Positions 7,655 through 14,323 of a stretch of DNA of 27,376 bases are shown in pieces. The stretch comes from an uncultured Olsenella sp. (GTDB lineage: Bacteria; Actinomycetota; Coriobacteriia; Coriobacteriales; Atopobiaceae): NCBI GenBank assembly GCA_947253595.1, contig CAMXZR010000012.1, positions 1 to 27,376 of the forward strand. The letters are read 5' to 3'. A program made the translations under genes and the position numbers. The notes beneath the pieces are model-generated. The model ran no database searches, had not been told where the DNA came from, and saw nothing but the letters and a program-made list of their open reading frames with translations. The stretch's first letter is position 1; every line of letters starts with the position of its first letter.

Positions 7655-7725
7655 CTGGGTCGACCACACATGAGATACAGTGCATCCTGTCATGACGCGC
7701 ACGCCCACCCCGGCTGGAGACAAGC

Positions 7726-9030
7726 ATGGACCTCAGCTCGTACCTCAACCACGTCGCCATCCTCAACGAGGAGCTTGTATGCGCCCTGGGATGCACCGAG
7801 CCCATCGCTGTTGCCCTCGCTGCCGCGCTCGCCACCCGAACACTGGGACGACGCCCCGAGCGACTGAGGGTCGCCTGCAGCGGCAACATCATCAAGAACG
7901 TGAAGAGCGTAACCGTGCCCAACTCCGGCGGCATGCGCGGCATCGAGGCCGCCGCCGCCCTGGGTGCCATGGGAGGGGATCCCGACGGATCCCTCGAGGC
8001 GCTGCAGGGCGTGAGCGACGAGGACCGCCAGGACGCGCGCGCCCTCGTCGAGGAGGGGCACTGCGAGGTCGAACTCGCGGAGGGCGTCCCCAACCTCTAC
8101 GTGCGTGTGATCGCCATCGGCCAGGGGCACGAGGCCGCCGCCTGCATCGAAGAGCGCCACACCAACGTCTGCGAGCTCACCTTGGACGGGGTGGCCGCAG
8201 GCGTGGCGACCACCTCGGGGACCAGAGACGGCAACGCGGCGAAGGGACCCGAGGCGGACCGCTCGGCACTCTCGCTCAGGTCGGTCTGGGACTTCGCCCA
8301 CGAGCTCGCGCCGGAGGACGTGGACGAGCTCATCAGCCGTCAGATAGAGACCAACCAGGCCATCTCGAAGGCAGGACTCGAGGGGAGCTGGGGCGCGAAC
8401 ATCGGCTCCACCCTACTTGCGAGCCGTCCCAACGACATCTCGTGCAAGGCGCGCGCCGCTGCGGCGGCGGGGTCAGACGCCCGCATGAGCGGCTGCGCCC
8501 TGCCCGTCACCATCTGCTGCGGCAGCGGCAACCAGGGCATCGCCTGCTCACAGCCCGTGCTCGAGTACGCCCATGAGCTTTGGTGCGACCACGAGACCCT
8601 CGTCCGCGCCGTCGCGCTCTCGGACCTCGTGGCGGTGCACGTCAAGTACTTCATCGGAGAGCTGAGCGCCTTCTGCGGCGCGGTGAGCGCTGCCTGCGGT
8701 GCCGGCGCGGGCATCTGCTACCTGCGCGGGGGCAGCTTCGCGCAGTTCGAGGCGACCATCGTGAACACGTTGGCTAACGTGGGCGGCATCGTCTGCGACG
8801 GTGCCAAGCCGAGCTGCGCGGCAAAGATCTCCGCCGCCGTCGACGCAGCGATCCTGGGCTGCGACATGGCGCTTGCGGACGACAACTTCCTGGCGGGTGA
8901 CGGCCTGGTGGGAAAGGACGCGGAGGAGACGATCCGCTCCATGGGCTACGTGGGTCGCGTGGGCATGCACCCCACCGACATAGAGATCCTCAACATCATG
9001 ATCGGGAAGACTGACGTCTCTGCAGGCTAG
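7726..9030 (+). CDS. cyuA: L-cysteine desulfidase (UPF0597/CyuA family)
   Basis: This family of oxygen-sensitive [4Fe-4S] enzymes, related to the iron-sulfur L-serine dehydratases, converts L-cysteine to pyruvate, ammonia and sulfide. The 434-residue product shows the N-terminal GCTEP motif (Cys23), SGNIIKNVK (52-60), GMRGIEAAAALG, and the C-terminal cysteines Cys317/Cys324 (CGAVSAAC) and Cys357/Cys364 (CDGAKPSC) that are expected to hold the cluster. The length matches full-length homologues. ATG start; the ribosome site is modest (GGAGA, 7 bases upstream). The small membrane protein gene follows after 23 bases and is likely co-transcribed. Other members of the family are poorly characterised, so cysteine as the substrate is a family-level inference. 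Confidence 0.88.
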   Translation: MDLSSYLNHVAILNEELVCALGCTEPIAVALAAALATRTLGRRPERLRVACSGNIIKNVKSVTVPNSGGMRGIEAAAALGAMGGDPDGSLEALQGVSDEDRQDARALVEEGHCEVELAEGVPNLYVRVIAIGQGHEAAACIEERHTNVCELTLDGVAAGVATTSGTRDGNAAKGPEADRSALSLRSVWDFAHELAPEDVDELISRQIETNQAISKAGLEGSWGANIGSTLLASRPNDISCKARAAAAAGSDARMSGCALPVTICCGSGNQGIACSQPVLEYAHELWCDHETLVRAVALSDLVAVHVKYFIGELSAFCGAVSAACGAGAGICYLRGGSFAQFEATIVNTLANVGGIVCDGAKPSCAAKISAAVDAAILGCDMALADDNFLAGDGLVGKDAEETIRSMGYVGRVGMHPTDIEILNIMIGKTDVSAG

Positions 9031-9053
9031 AATCATGCTCGGGAGTGACTGAC

Positions 9054-9308
9054 ATGTGGCCAGGCTCAAACTGGAAGGAACCATGGAAGCCCTTCGAGGG
9101 CACCGCCTGGTGGAGCGAGATGCTCGACGTGGACCAGCGGCTAATCAAGTCCGACAGAGCGAGGTACGTGGCGGCAAAGAAAGCTCGGGCCCGGAGCGTG
9201 CCGCTCCCCCTCTGGGCTCGTGCCCTCCTCGTGGCCAAGTGGCTCATCTGGACGATCGTGGTCGTCCTGCTTGCCTGCACCATCGTCGATCTCATATCCC
9301 TCTCCTGA
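9054..9308 (+). CDS. Small single-pass membrane protein, unknown
   Basis: 84 residues from the ATG at 9054, which has GGGAG eight bases upstream; an in-frame GTG at 9045 overlaps that site and is less likely. The N-terminal half is tryptophan-rich and soluble (MWPGSNWKEPWKPFEGTAWW), then comes a basic stretch (RARYVAAKKARARS) and a single C-terminal membrane helix (about residues 55-80). This suggests an inner-membrane tail anchor with a cytoplasmic N-terminus. It sits 23 bases behind the cysteine desulfidase gene, so it may support that enzyme or cysteine transport, but there is no recognisable domain. It could also be an independent small protein. Confidence 0.65.
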   Translation: MWPGSNWKEPWKPFEGTAWWSEMLDVDQRLIKSDRARYVAAKKARARSVPLPLWARALLVAKWLIWTIVVVLLACTIVDLISLS

Positions 9309-9342
9309 GTGACGTCGGCAGGGGGACCGCAAGAACTGTCTC

Positions 9343-9372
9343 TTGCTTTCTCAAATGTAATACAGTAATACT
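9343..9372 (+). promoter_or_regulatory. Toxin-antitoxin promoter with two abutting 9-bp palindromes
   Basis: TTGCTT (9343-9348), 17 bases, then TAATAC (9366-9371) is a plausible promoter 29 bases before the antitoxin start. Over it lie TGTAATACA (9356-9364) and AGTAATACT (9364-9372), each a perfect palindrome about a central base, sharing one base so that they repeat every 8 bp on the same face of the DNA. Such closely spaced short palindromes suit cooperative binding by ribbon-helix-helix dimers, so autorepression by the antitoxin is the natural inference. Confidence 0.6.
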
Positions 9373-9400
9373 CCATTAAGACGAGGAGGGAGAGTCGGCG

Positions 9401-9745
9401 ATGGACGCCATGGTCACTGCACGCGTGCCCGTCGAGGTGCGCAACCAGGGAAACGCCATTCTGAAGCGCATAGGGTCGAGCCCCACCAAGCTCGTGAACG
9501 CAGCCTACGACTACGTGCTGAGGCATGGGTCGCTGCCCGACCAGGAGCCTCCCGCCCCCACGGCGGAGGGAGAGCCCCAGAAAATCGTGCGCGTCATCAC
9601 GCCAGAGATTCGTGCGCAGATCGAGGCGGAGCTCGCGGCCATGACCCTTCCAGCTCCTCAGGAGTTCTGGGATTCGATCGGCGATCGCTCGTACAAGGAC
9701 AACATCGCAGAGGGAAAGCGCGCCGACTATGAAGCTCTTGCTTGA
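9401..9745 (+). CDS. RelB/DinJ-like ribbon-helix-helix antitoxin
   Basis: The first 50 residues (VTARVPVEVRNQGNAILKRIG, then SPTKLVNAAYDYVLRHGSLP) fit the RelB/DinJ ribbon-helix-helix fold: a beta strand that reads DNA, two helices and the terminal GxLP turn. The rest is an acidic, proline-containing linker and a C-terminal arm (PQEFWDSIGDRSYKDNIAEG) of the sort that wraps a toxin. The ATG at 9401 has AGGAGGGAGA upstream; a second ATG three codons later is possible. It overlaps the PIN toxin gene by 17 bases, the usual coupling in type II toxin-antitoxin modules. In operation it should neutralise the toxin and repress the shared promoter. 114 residues is slightly long for the family. Confidence 0.82.
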   Translation: MDAMVTARVPVEVRNQGNAILKRIGSSPTKLVNAAYDYVLRHGSLPDQEPPAPTAEGEPQKIVRVITPEIRAQIEAELAAMTLPAPQEFWDSIGDRSYKDNIAEGKRADYEALA

Positions 9746-10208
9746 TACCAACGTGATGATCGATTACTTTCTGCGTCGCAGGCCGTTCTTCGAGGACGTG
9801 CAGAAGGTGAACGTCATGAGGTACTTCAGAGATGCCGAGCTGTGGACTTCCGCAAAGTCCTACACCGACCTCTTCTGCTTTGGGAGAAAGGCGATAGGGT
9901 CCGAAGGTATCCAGAAGGCCATGGCGGCCGCCCTTCCTCGTCTGGGGGTCTGCACCATAGACGGGGATGACATTCGCTGGGCGGCCGAACAAGGCTGGAA
10001 AGACTTCGAGGACTGCGTCGTGAGCCGGGCCGCGCAGAAGGTGGGTGCCGACTACCTCCTCACCCGCAATGTGGGGGACTTCGAGCGCTCGGCCGTCCCC
10101 GCCATCACCCCTTCGGACTTCCTTGCCCTCGTGGAGGAGAAGTACCACCTCATCTATGAGAAGATGCCCGTCACGCCCTGCCTCAAGAAGAATCCTCTCG
10201 TATTATAG
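9729..10208 (+). CDS. PIN-domain toxin (putative ribonuclease)
   Basis: The 159-residue protein has the PIN acidic residues at Asp6 (LLDTNVMID), Asp47 (SYTD), Asp95 (DFEDCVVSRAA) and Asp117 (LLTRNVGDF), and the C-terminal ITPSDFLA segment seen in PIN_3-type toxins. PIN toxins are metal-dependent ribonucleases that cut specific RNAs, often tRNA, and stop translation when the antitoxin is lost. The start ATG lies inside the antitoxin reading frame (17-base overlap). The C-terminus (KKNPLVL) runs about 20 residues beyond the core. All acidic positions are intact, so the toxin is probably active. The unusual point is its partner, which looks like a RelB/DinJ rather than a VapB antitoxin. Confidence 0.85.
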   Translation: MKLLLDTNVMIDYFLRRRPFFEDVQKVNVMRYFRDAELWTSAKSYTDLFCFGRKAIGSEGIQKAMAAALPRLGVCTIDGDDIRWAAEQGWKDFEDCVVSRAAQKVGADYLLTRNVGDFERSAVPAITPSDFLALVEEKYHLIYEKMPVTPCLKKNPLVL

Positions 10209-10226
10209 AAGGGTCACTTCTCAAGT

Positions 10227-10275
10227 ACCCGCCAGCCTCAAGTGCCTGCGGCCCGCGCCCCAAAGACTGGCGGGT
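10227..10275. terminator. Inverted repeat between convergent genes
   Basis: ACCCGCCAG (10227-10235) and CTGGCGGGT (10267-10275) form a 9-bp perfect stem with a 31-base loop between the PIN toxin gene (plus) and the HMA-protein gene (minus), whose 3' ends face each other. Position suggests a bidirectional terminator, but there is no T-run. Confidence 0.35.
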
Positions 10276-10305
10276 CAGGCCGGAATGCGACTTTGACGGG
10301 CGGGC

Positions 10306-10680
10306 CTACGAAATGACGCGGTATCCTGCCTCCGAGACCACGTCCCTGTAGGCGCCGAGGTCGGCGGGTCGCTTCGAGAGGACGTGGGCCGTCCGCGTCT
10401 CGAGGTCGACGCGCGCCCAGGTGCCTTCGATCGAATCGAGGGCGTTCTCTACGTTCCGTGCGCAGTTCTGGCAGCTCATGCCCGCAACGGTGAGGTCCGT
10501 CACGTAGGGGTAGTGCGCCTCGTCGGTGTCCTCGACCTTCGCCGCGCGGAACTTCCTCCCACTCGACTTGGCGTCACCAGAGCAGCAGTCGCGCTTGCCG
10601 GTGGCGGTCCCCACGGCCCTACGCAGGCCGAAGAATGCGCCCACTAGCACCAAGACGATAATCACGAAGTCGGCGATCAT
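10306..10680 (-). CDS. Membrane-anchored heavy-metal-associated (HMA) domain protein
   Basis: The 124-residue protein begins with one membrane helix (residues 2-19), then a basic linker with a CC pair (Cys32-Cys33 in KRDCCSG) and a C-terminal HMA domain (about 59-124) with the metal motif GMSCQNC (Cys70, Cys73). HMA domains pass copper(I) or similar soft metals between chaperones and P-type ATPases. Here the domain would be tethered to the inner face of the membrane. No metal ATPase lies nearby, so its partner is not known. The start ATG has GAGGGGG upstream, and a possible -10 (TATAGT, 10716-10721) gives a leader of about 28 bases. This layout of helix, Cys pair and HMA domain is seen in anaerobic Firmicutes and Coriobacteria as a stand-alone small protein. 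Confidence 0.82.
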   Translation of the reverse strand: MIADFVIIVLVLVGAFFGLRRAVGTATGKRDCCSGDAKSSGRKFRAAKVEDTDEAHYPYVTDLTVAGMSCQNCARNVENALDSIEGTWARVDLETRTAHVLSKRPADLGAYRDVVSEAGYRVIS

Positions 10681-10803
10681 GAAATCCCCCCTCAGAGACG
10701 AGTTTGACGAGACAAACTATAGCCATCCGAGCTGGGCGGGCACATGGCAATCCGCGCATGCAGGGAGGGACGGGGGCGGTTTGGGGAGGTCTGGTCCACG
10801 TCC

Positions 10804-10919
10804 ATCCCTCGAAGCCCACGTCCTTCAGAACGTCCTTCAGAAGGACCAACTGCCACATGCCCGAGGACCCACACGGACACGCCCGCGCGACTATCCCTCG
10901 AAGCCCACGTCCTCCAGAA
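10804..10919. repeat. Duplicated 3' end of rnhA (27-bp direct repeat, 1 mismatch) plus a 12-bp tandem repeat
   Basis: Bases 10893-10919 hold the last codons and stop of rnhA (encoding LEDVGFEG). The same 27 bases with one change recur at 10804-10830, 89 bp downstream of the gene. Inside the second copy ACGTCCTTCAGA is repeated head to tail (10818-10829, 10830-10841). The 89-bp offset puts the copy in another frame. The rest of the 10681-10890 gap, between rnhA and the HMA gene, has no gene I can support. Confidence 0.85.
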
Positions 10920-11376
10920 GAGGGCCGAGGAGCCCGTCCGCCGCGGAGGTCGCAAGCTCGTCGCAGCGCTCGTTGAGCTCGGTGCCAGCGTGGCCCTTGA
11001 CCCAGACCCAGCTGACCTCGTGCGGCCTCGTCGCCGCAATGAGCCGCTTCCAGAGGTCGGGGTTCTTGACGGGCTGCTTGCTGCCGGTCTTCCAGCCCTT
11101 CTTGAGCCAGCCCCACACCCAACCCTTGGTGAAGGCGTTCACCACGTACTGGGAGTCCGAGTGAACCTCGACCTCGCAGGGTCGCTTGAGCGCCTCGAGC
11201 GCCACGATGGCCCCCAGAAGCTCCATGCGGTTGTTGGTGGTGCGTCGGTACCCCTGGGCGAGCTCCTTCTGGTGGAGCGTGCCCGCAGGGTCGACGTAGC
11301 GCATGACTGCACCATAGCCACCCGGACCGGGGTTGCCACGTGAGGAGCCGTCCGTGTAGACGACCACGTGCATCAT
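10891..11376 (-). CDS. rnhA: Ribonuclease HI
   Basis: RNase HI cleaves the RNA strand of RNA-DNA hybrids, removing primers and R-loops. The 161-residue product has the full catalytic set Asp9 (YTDGSSRGNPG), Glu52 (NNRMELLGAI), Asp74 (VHSDSQYVV) and Asp139 (NERCDELA), with His129 in the KGHAG loop and the basic handle KGWVWGWLKKGWKTGSKQPVKN (84-105) that holds the hybrid. The first of two adjacent ATG codons is taken as start because GAGGAG is well placed. The promoter candidate TACAAT lies at 11433-11438 and gives a leader of about 50 bases. The final residues LEDVGFEG are encoded by the DNA that is duplicated downstream, so the C-terminus may be a recent remodelling. Confidence 0.96.
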   Translation of the reverse strand: MMHVVVYTDGSSRGNPGPGGYGAVMRYVDPAGTLHQKELAQGYRRTTNNRMELLGAIVALEALKRPCEVEVHSDSQYVVNAFTKGWVWGWLKKGWKTGSKQPVKNPDLWKRLIAATRPHEVSWVWVKGHAGTELNERCDELATSAADGLLGPLLEDVGFEG

Positions 11377-11399
11377 GGCTGGCTCCTCTCGCCTCCTTG

Positions 11400-11464
11400 A
11401 AGCCGCCCCGTGCGGCTTGCGCAGTGCGGGCCATTGTACGACAGCCAGGCGGCCCGCACCGCGC
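11400..11464 (-). promoter_or_regulatory. Two hairpins between the metal ABC operon and rnhA, the larger one carrying the rnhA -10 in its loop
   Basis: GCGC-A-GTGCGGGCC (11419-11432) and GGCCCGCAC-C-GCGC (11451-11464) form a 13-bp stem with one mismatch and an 18-base loop. On the minus strand the loop contains TACAAT, a 5/6 match to a -10. A second perfect hairpin AAGCCGC-CCCGT-GCGGCTT (11400-11418) follows. The first may terminate the metal importer operon that ends at 11480, and the same DNA may hold the rnhA promoter. Confidence 0.5.
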
Positions 11465-11479
11465 GAGAAGCCATGTCCC

Positions 11480-12328
11480 CTACCCCAGGCCGCTCCTGTG
11501 GCGCAGCTCGGCGATCACCCCATGGGGGCCGAAGACGCAGGCCAGCGCAAAGAGCAGGCCGAGGACCACGCCGATCATGCCGCCGGACGAGGCGTCGAGG
11601 ACGTAGCTCGCCCAGATGCCCAACACGGTGGCGATGACGGCGAGGAGCGGCGACAGCCACAGCATCTTCCAGAAGCTGTCCGTCAGCATGCGCGCCGTGG
11701 CGCCCGGGGTGACGAGCATCGCGACGGAGAGGATGATGCCTACCGCCTGCAGCGAAACCACCACGGTCACGGCGAGGGCGCACAGGAGGATGCCGCTCAG
11801 GAGCTGGGGCGACTTTCCCAGCGCCTGGGCGTGCATGGGGTCGAACGCGAAGAGCACGAGGTCCCGCTTGAGCAGCAGGAGCACCGCAAGCACGATGGAC
11901 CCGAGCACGATCACCTGGTACATGTCGGGCACGCCGACGCCCAGGAGGTTGCCGAAGAGGATGTGCGAGAGGGACACCTGGCTGGGGACCTTCGAGATGA
12001 GCACAGTGCCCAGCGAGAACAGGGTGGTGAACACGATGCCCATGGAGGTGTCGGCACGGATCTGCCCGCTCCTCCTCACCACGCCGATGAGCGCCACCGC
12101 CAGAAGCGCCGCGACGACGGCACCCACGGCGTAGGGCAGGCCCAGCATGTACGAGACCACCACACCGGGCAGCACGGCATGCGATATGGCATCGCCCATG
12201 AGCGACCAGCCCACGTGTATCACGTAGCAGCTGATGACCCCACAGACCAGGGCCGTGGCGAGGCCCGTGACTATGGCGCGCTGCATGAACGCGAACGAGA
12301 GCAGCTCGAGGGCGGCCACGCCTTCCAT
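11480..12328 (-). CDS. Metal ABC transporter permease (ABC-3 family)
   Basis: The 282-residue product is a very hydrophobic protein with about eight membrane segments and the ABC-3 signature HVGWSLMGDAISHAVLPGVV (39-58), with the acidic/His pair GDAISH characteristic of zinc/manganese/iron importer permeases. SLQAVGIILSVAMLVTPGATA (about 193-213) is the second conserved block, at the helix facing the ATPase. It is the third gene of a minus-strand operon: its ATG overlaps the stop codon of the ATPase gene in the form TGATG, which points to translational coupling. It forms the membrane channel for the metal delivered by the lipoprotein encoded at 13092-14108. A hairpin follows its stop codon. 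Confidence 0.93.
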   Translation of the reverse strand: MEGVAALELLSFAFMQRAIVTGLATALVCGVISCYVIHVGWSLMGDAISHAVLPGVVVSYMLGLPYAVGAVVAALLAVALIGVVRRSGQIRADTSMGIVFTTLFSLGTVLISKVPSQVSLSHILFGNLLGVGVPDMYQVIVLGSIVLAVLLLLKRDLVLFAFDPMHAQALGKSPQLLSGILLCALAVTVVVSLQAVGIILSVAMLVTPGATARMLTDSFWKMLWLSPLLAVIATVLGIWASYVLDASSGGMIGVVLGLLFALACVFGPHGVIAELRHRSGLG

Positions 12329-13092
12329 CAGGCCACCAGCTCGCGGGCGCGATGGTCGTCCACCGAGAACGCGAGAGCCAGCATCTCTGGCCTGAGCGCC
12401 TCGTGGACAGGACCCTGGAAGACCACGGACCTCCTGAGGAGAATCGCCTGATCGAACTCCTCCGCAACCATGTGCAGGTCGTGCACAGCCACGAGCAGCG
12501 TGATTCCCTCGCCCGAAAGCTCGCGCATGAGCGAGGCAAGCGTGGCCTCGGAGCTCTTGTCGACCCCGGCGAATGGCTCGTCCATCAGCATGAACCGTGC
12601 CTGCTGCGCCAGGGCACGTGCGACGTACATGCGCTTGGTCTGCCCTCCCGACAGGGAGGCGATCGGGCGATGGCGCAGGTCCTGCAGGCCCACGCGCTCG
12701 ATCGCCTCGTCCACTGCGGCGTGGTCCGCGCGGGAGGGACCGCGCAGGGGGCCGAGCCTACCGTAGCGTCCCAGCATGACCACGTCCTCCACGGAGAGGG
12801 GGAAGCCCTCGTCGGAGACGTCGCGCTGCGGCACGTACCCCACGAGCCCCAGGCGCCGCGCCTGTGCCGAGTCACGTCCGTCGAAGCTGACGCTGCCCCG
12901 CTGGGGCTTCTCGACGCCCATGATCACCTTCATGAGCGTCGACTTGCCCGCTCCGTTGGGTCCCACCAGGGCACAGAGGCTGCCCCTCTCAAGGCCGACG
13001 CTCACGTCCTCGAGCGCCGGGTACGTGGCGCGCGGGTATCGCAGGGTGACCCCCTCCACGCGGAGGGAGTCCCCTGAGGCGGCGTGCAACAT
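12328..13092 (-). CDS. Metal ABC transporter ATP-binding protein
   Basis: This 254-residue ATPase powers the importer. Motifs in order are Walker A GPNGAGKST (43-51), the Q-loop in GYVPQRD (about 83-90), the ABC signature LSGGQTKR (about 147-154), Walker B FMLMDEPF (about 167-174) and the H-loop in VAVHDLH. Length and motif spacing match manganese/zinc importer ATPases of the SitB/PsaB/ZnuC class. Its ATG shares a base with the SBP gene's stop codon (TGATG), and its own stop codon does the same with the permease gene. The enzyme acts on the inner face of the membrane. Confidence 0.95.
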   Translation of the reverse strand: MLHAASGDSLRVEGVTLRYPRATYPALEDVSVGLERGSLCALVGPNGAGKSTLMKVIMGVEKPQRGSVSFDGRDSAQARRLGLVGYVPQRDVSDEGFPLSVEDVVMLGRYGRLGPLRGPSRADHAAVDEAIERVGLQDLRHRPIASLSGGQTKRMYVARALAQQARFMLMDEPFAGVDKSSEATLASLMRELSGEGITLLVAVHDLHMVAEEFDQAILLRRSVVFQGPVHEALRPEMLALAFSVDDHRARELVA

Positions 13093-14108
13093 CAGCGTGC
13101 TCCTCCCGTCAGGCCGTCCACGATGGTGCGGGCGTCGTAGCGCAGCAGCTCGAGGTAGCTGGGAACCACTCCGCCCTCCTCCGAGAGGGAGTCGACGTAG
13201 AGCACGTGCTGGGGGTCAGTCGCGAAGGCCGCGCCGGCCTCGTCCGCCACCTGCTGCATCGCTTTGGGGCTCACCGTGGACTCGCAGAACACGCAGGGCA
13301 CCTTGGACTCCCTCACGCGCTTGACCACGTTCGCGATCTGCTGGGGCGTGCCCTCGTCCTCGGCGTTCACGGGCCAGAGGTAGACCTCCGAGAGGCCGGC
13401 GTCGCGGCAGAGGTACGAGAACGCCCCCTCGCAGGTCACCAGGGTGCGCTGGTCCTGGGGCAGGCCCGCGAGGCCCTTCTCCATCTCGTCGGCGACGGAC
13501 TGGAGCTCCTTCTTGTACTTCTCGCCGTTGGCCTTGTAGTCGTCAGCGTGCTCGGGATCGAGCTCCGAGAAGGCCTTCACGATGTTGTCGATGTAGATCA
13601 TGCCGTTCTTGGGCGACATCCAGGCGTGCGGGTTGGCGTTGCCCTGGTACTCCCCCTCCGCGATCTGCATGGGTTCGACGCCCTCGGAGAGGTTGGCGCG
13701 CCGTGCGCTGGAGTCGCTCATGAACTTCTCGAACCAGCGCTCGAGGCCCAGTCCGTTCTCGAGCACGAGGCTCGCCCCCTGGGCGCGCTTGATGTCGTCG
13801 GGCGTGGGCTCGTAGTCATGGATCTCGGCGCCGGGCTTGGTGATGGACTGGACGTCCAGGTGGTCGCCGGCGACGTTCTGCGCCATGTCCTGGATGACGG
13901 TGAAGGTGGTCAGAACCACGGGCTTCTGTGATGCGTCCTTTGCCGTGACGTCTGCGGCAGGGGTGCTTCCCGAGCAACCGGAGAGGGCGAGGCTCAGGAT
14001 GAAGGCACAGGCCAGGGCGACGATGCAGGGCAGTGCCTCATGGGCGAGAAGGGCGAGCCGCGCCGCGCGGCTCTCGTCGATAGAAGCGTATCGTTCCATG
14101 TAGCTCAC
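13092..14108 (-). CDS. Metal-binding lipoprotein of an ABC importer, probably manganese or iron
   Basis: The 338-residue protein starts with a long lipoprotein signal peptide that ends in the lipobox LALSGC (Cys45), followed by a cluster A-I metal-binding fold. The four metal ligands can be placed: His in EIHDYEP (about 98), His in NPHAW (about 162), Glu in CEGAF (about 228) and Asp in YVDSLS (about 304). The His-His-Glu-Asp set is that of PsaA/MntC/SitA manganese or iron importers, whereas zinc importers such as ZnuA use His-His-His with a fourth acidic or His residue and a His-rich loop, which is absent here. The GTG start has AAAGGAAG close upstream; a downstream ATG three codons later is possible. 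Promoter at 14185-14213. Confidence 0.93.
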   Translation of the reverse strand: MSYMERYASIDESRAARLALLAHEALPCIVALACAFILSLALSGCSGSTPAADVTAKDASQKPVVLTTFTVIQDMAQNVAGDHLDVQSITKPGAEIHDYEPTPDDIKRAQGASLVLENGLGLERWFEKFMSDSSARRANLSEGVEPMQIAEGEYQGNANPHAWMSPKNGMIYIDNIVKAFSELDPEHADDYKANGEKYKKELQSVADEMEKGLAGLPQDQRTLVTCEGAFSYLCRDAGLSEVYLWPVNAEDEGTPQQIANVVKRVRESKVPCVFCESTVSPKAMQQVADEAGAAFATDPQHVLYVDSLSEEGGVVPSYLELLRYDARTIVDGLTGGAR

Positions 14109-14184
14109 GATTCTTCCTTTCGAGTCTTGGCAAGGCCGAAGCTTCCGCTCCGTTAGTTAATCTTGTCTTACTTTTATCATCCCA

Positions 14185-14213
14185 AGTGTATGACAGATAG
14201 TTAGACGTAGCAA
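14185..14213 (-). promoter_or_regulatory. Promoter of the metal ABC operon
   Basis: On the minus strand TTGCTA (14208-14213), 17 bases, TACACT (14185-14190) are 4/6 and 4/6 matches with ideal spacing. The leader would be about 70 bases. TAACTA occurs twice (complement of 14198-14203, in the spacer, and of 14154-14159, downstream), 44 bp apart, a possible target for a metal-responsive DtxR/MntR-type repressor. That role is inferred from position alone; no DtxR-type palindrome is visible. The stretch is AT-rich for this genome. Confidence 0.5.
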
Positions 14214-14230
14214 ACTTTTTGTGACAGGCA

Positions 14231-14275
14231 GGGGACCTTTTCCCCGCTTGCCCGCCTTGCGAAGAAAAGGCCCCC
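14231..14275 (-). terminator. Hairpin downstream of polA
   Basis: GGGGACCTTTTC (14231-14242) and GAAAAGGCCCCC (14264-14275) form a 12-bp stem with one G-U pair in the minus-strand RNA, about 50 bases after the polA stop codon. It lacks a T-run after the stem, so it is a weak terminator or a 3' stabiliser. Confidence 0.4.
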
Positions 14276-14323
14276 GTCTACCAGCGGGTATGGAGGATGC
14301 CAGCGTGAGCGTCTGCCTCTTCC

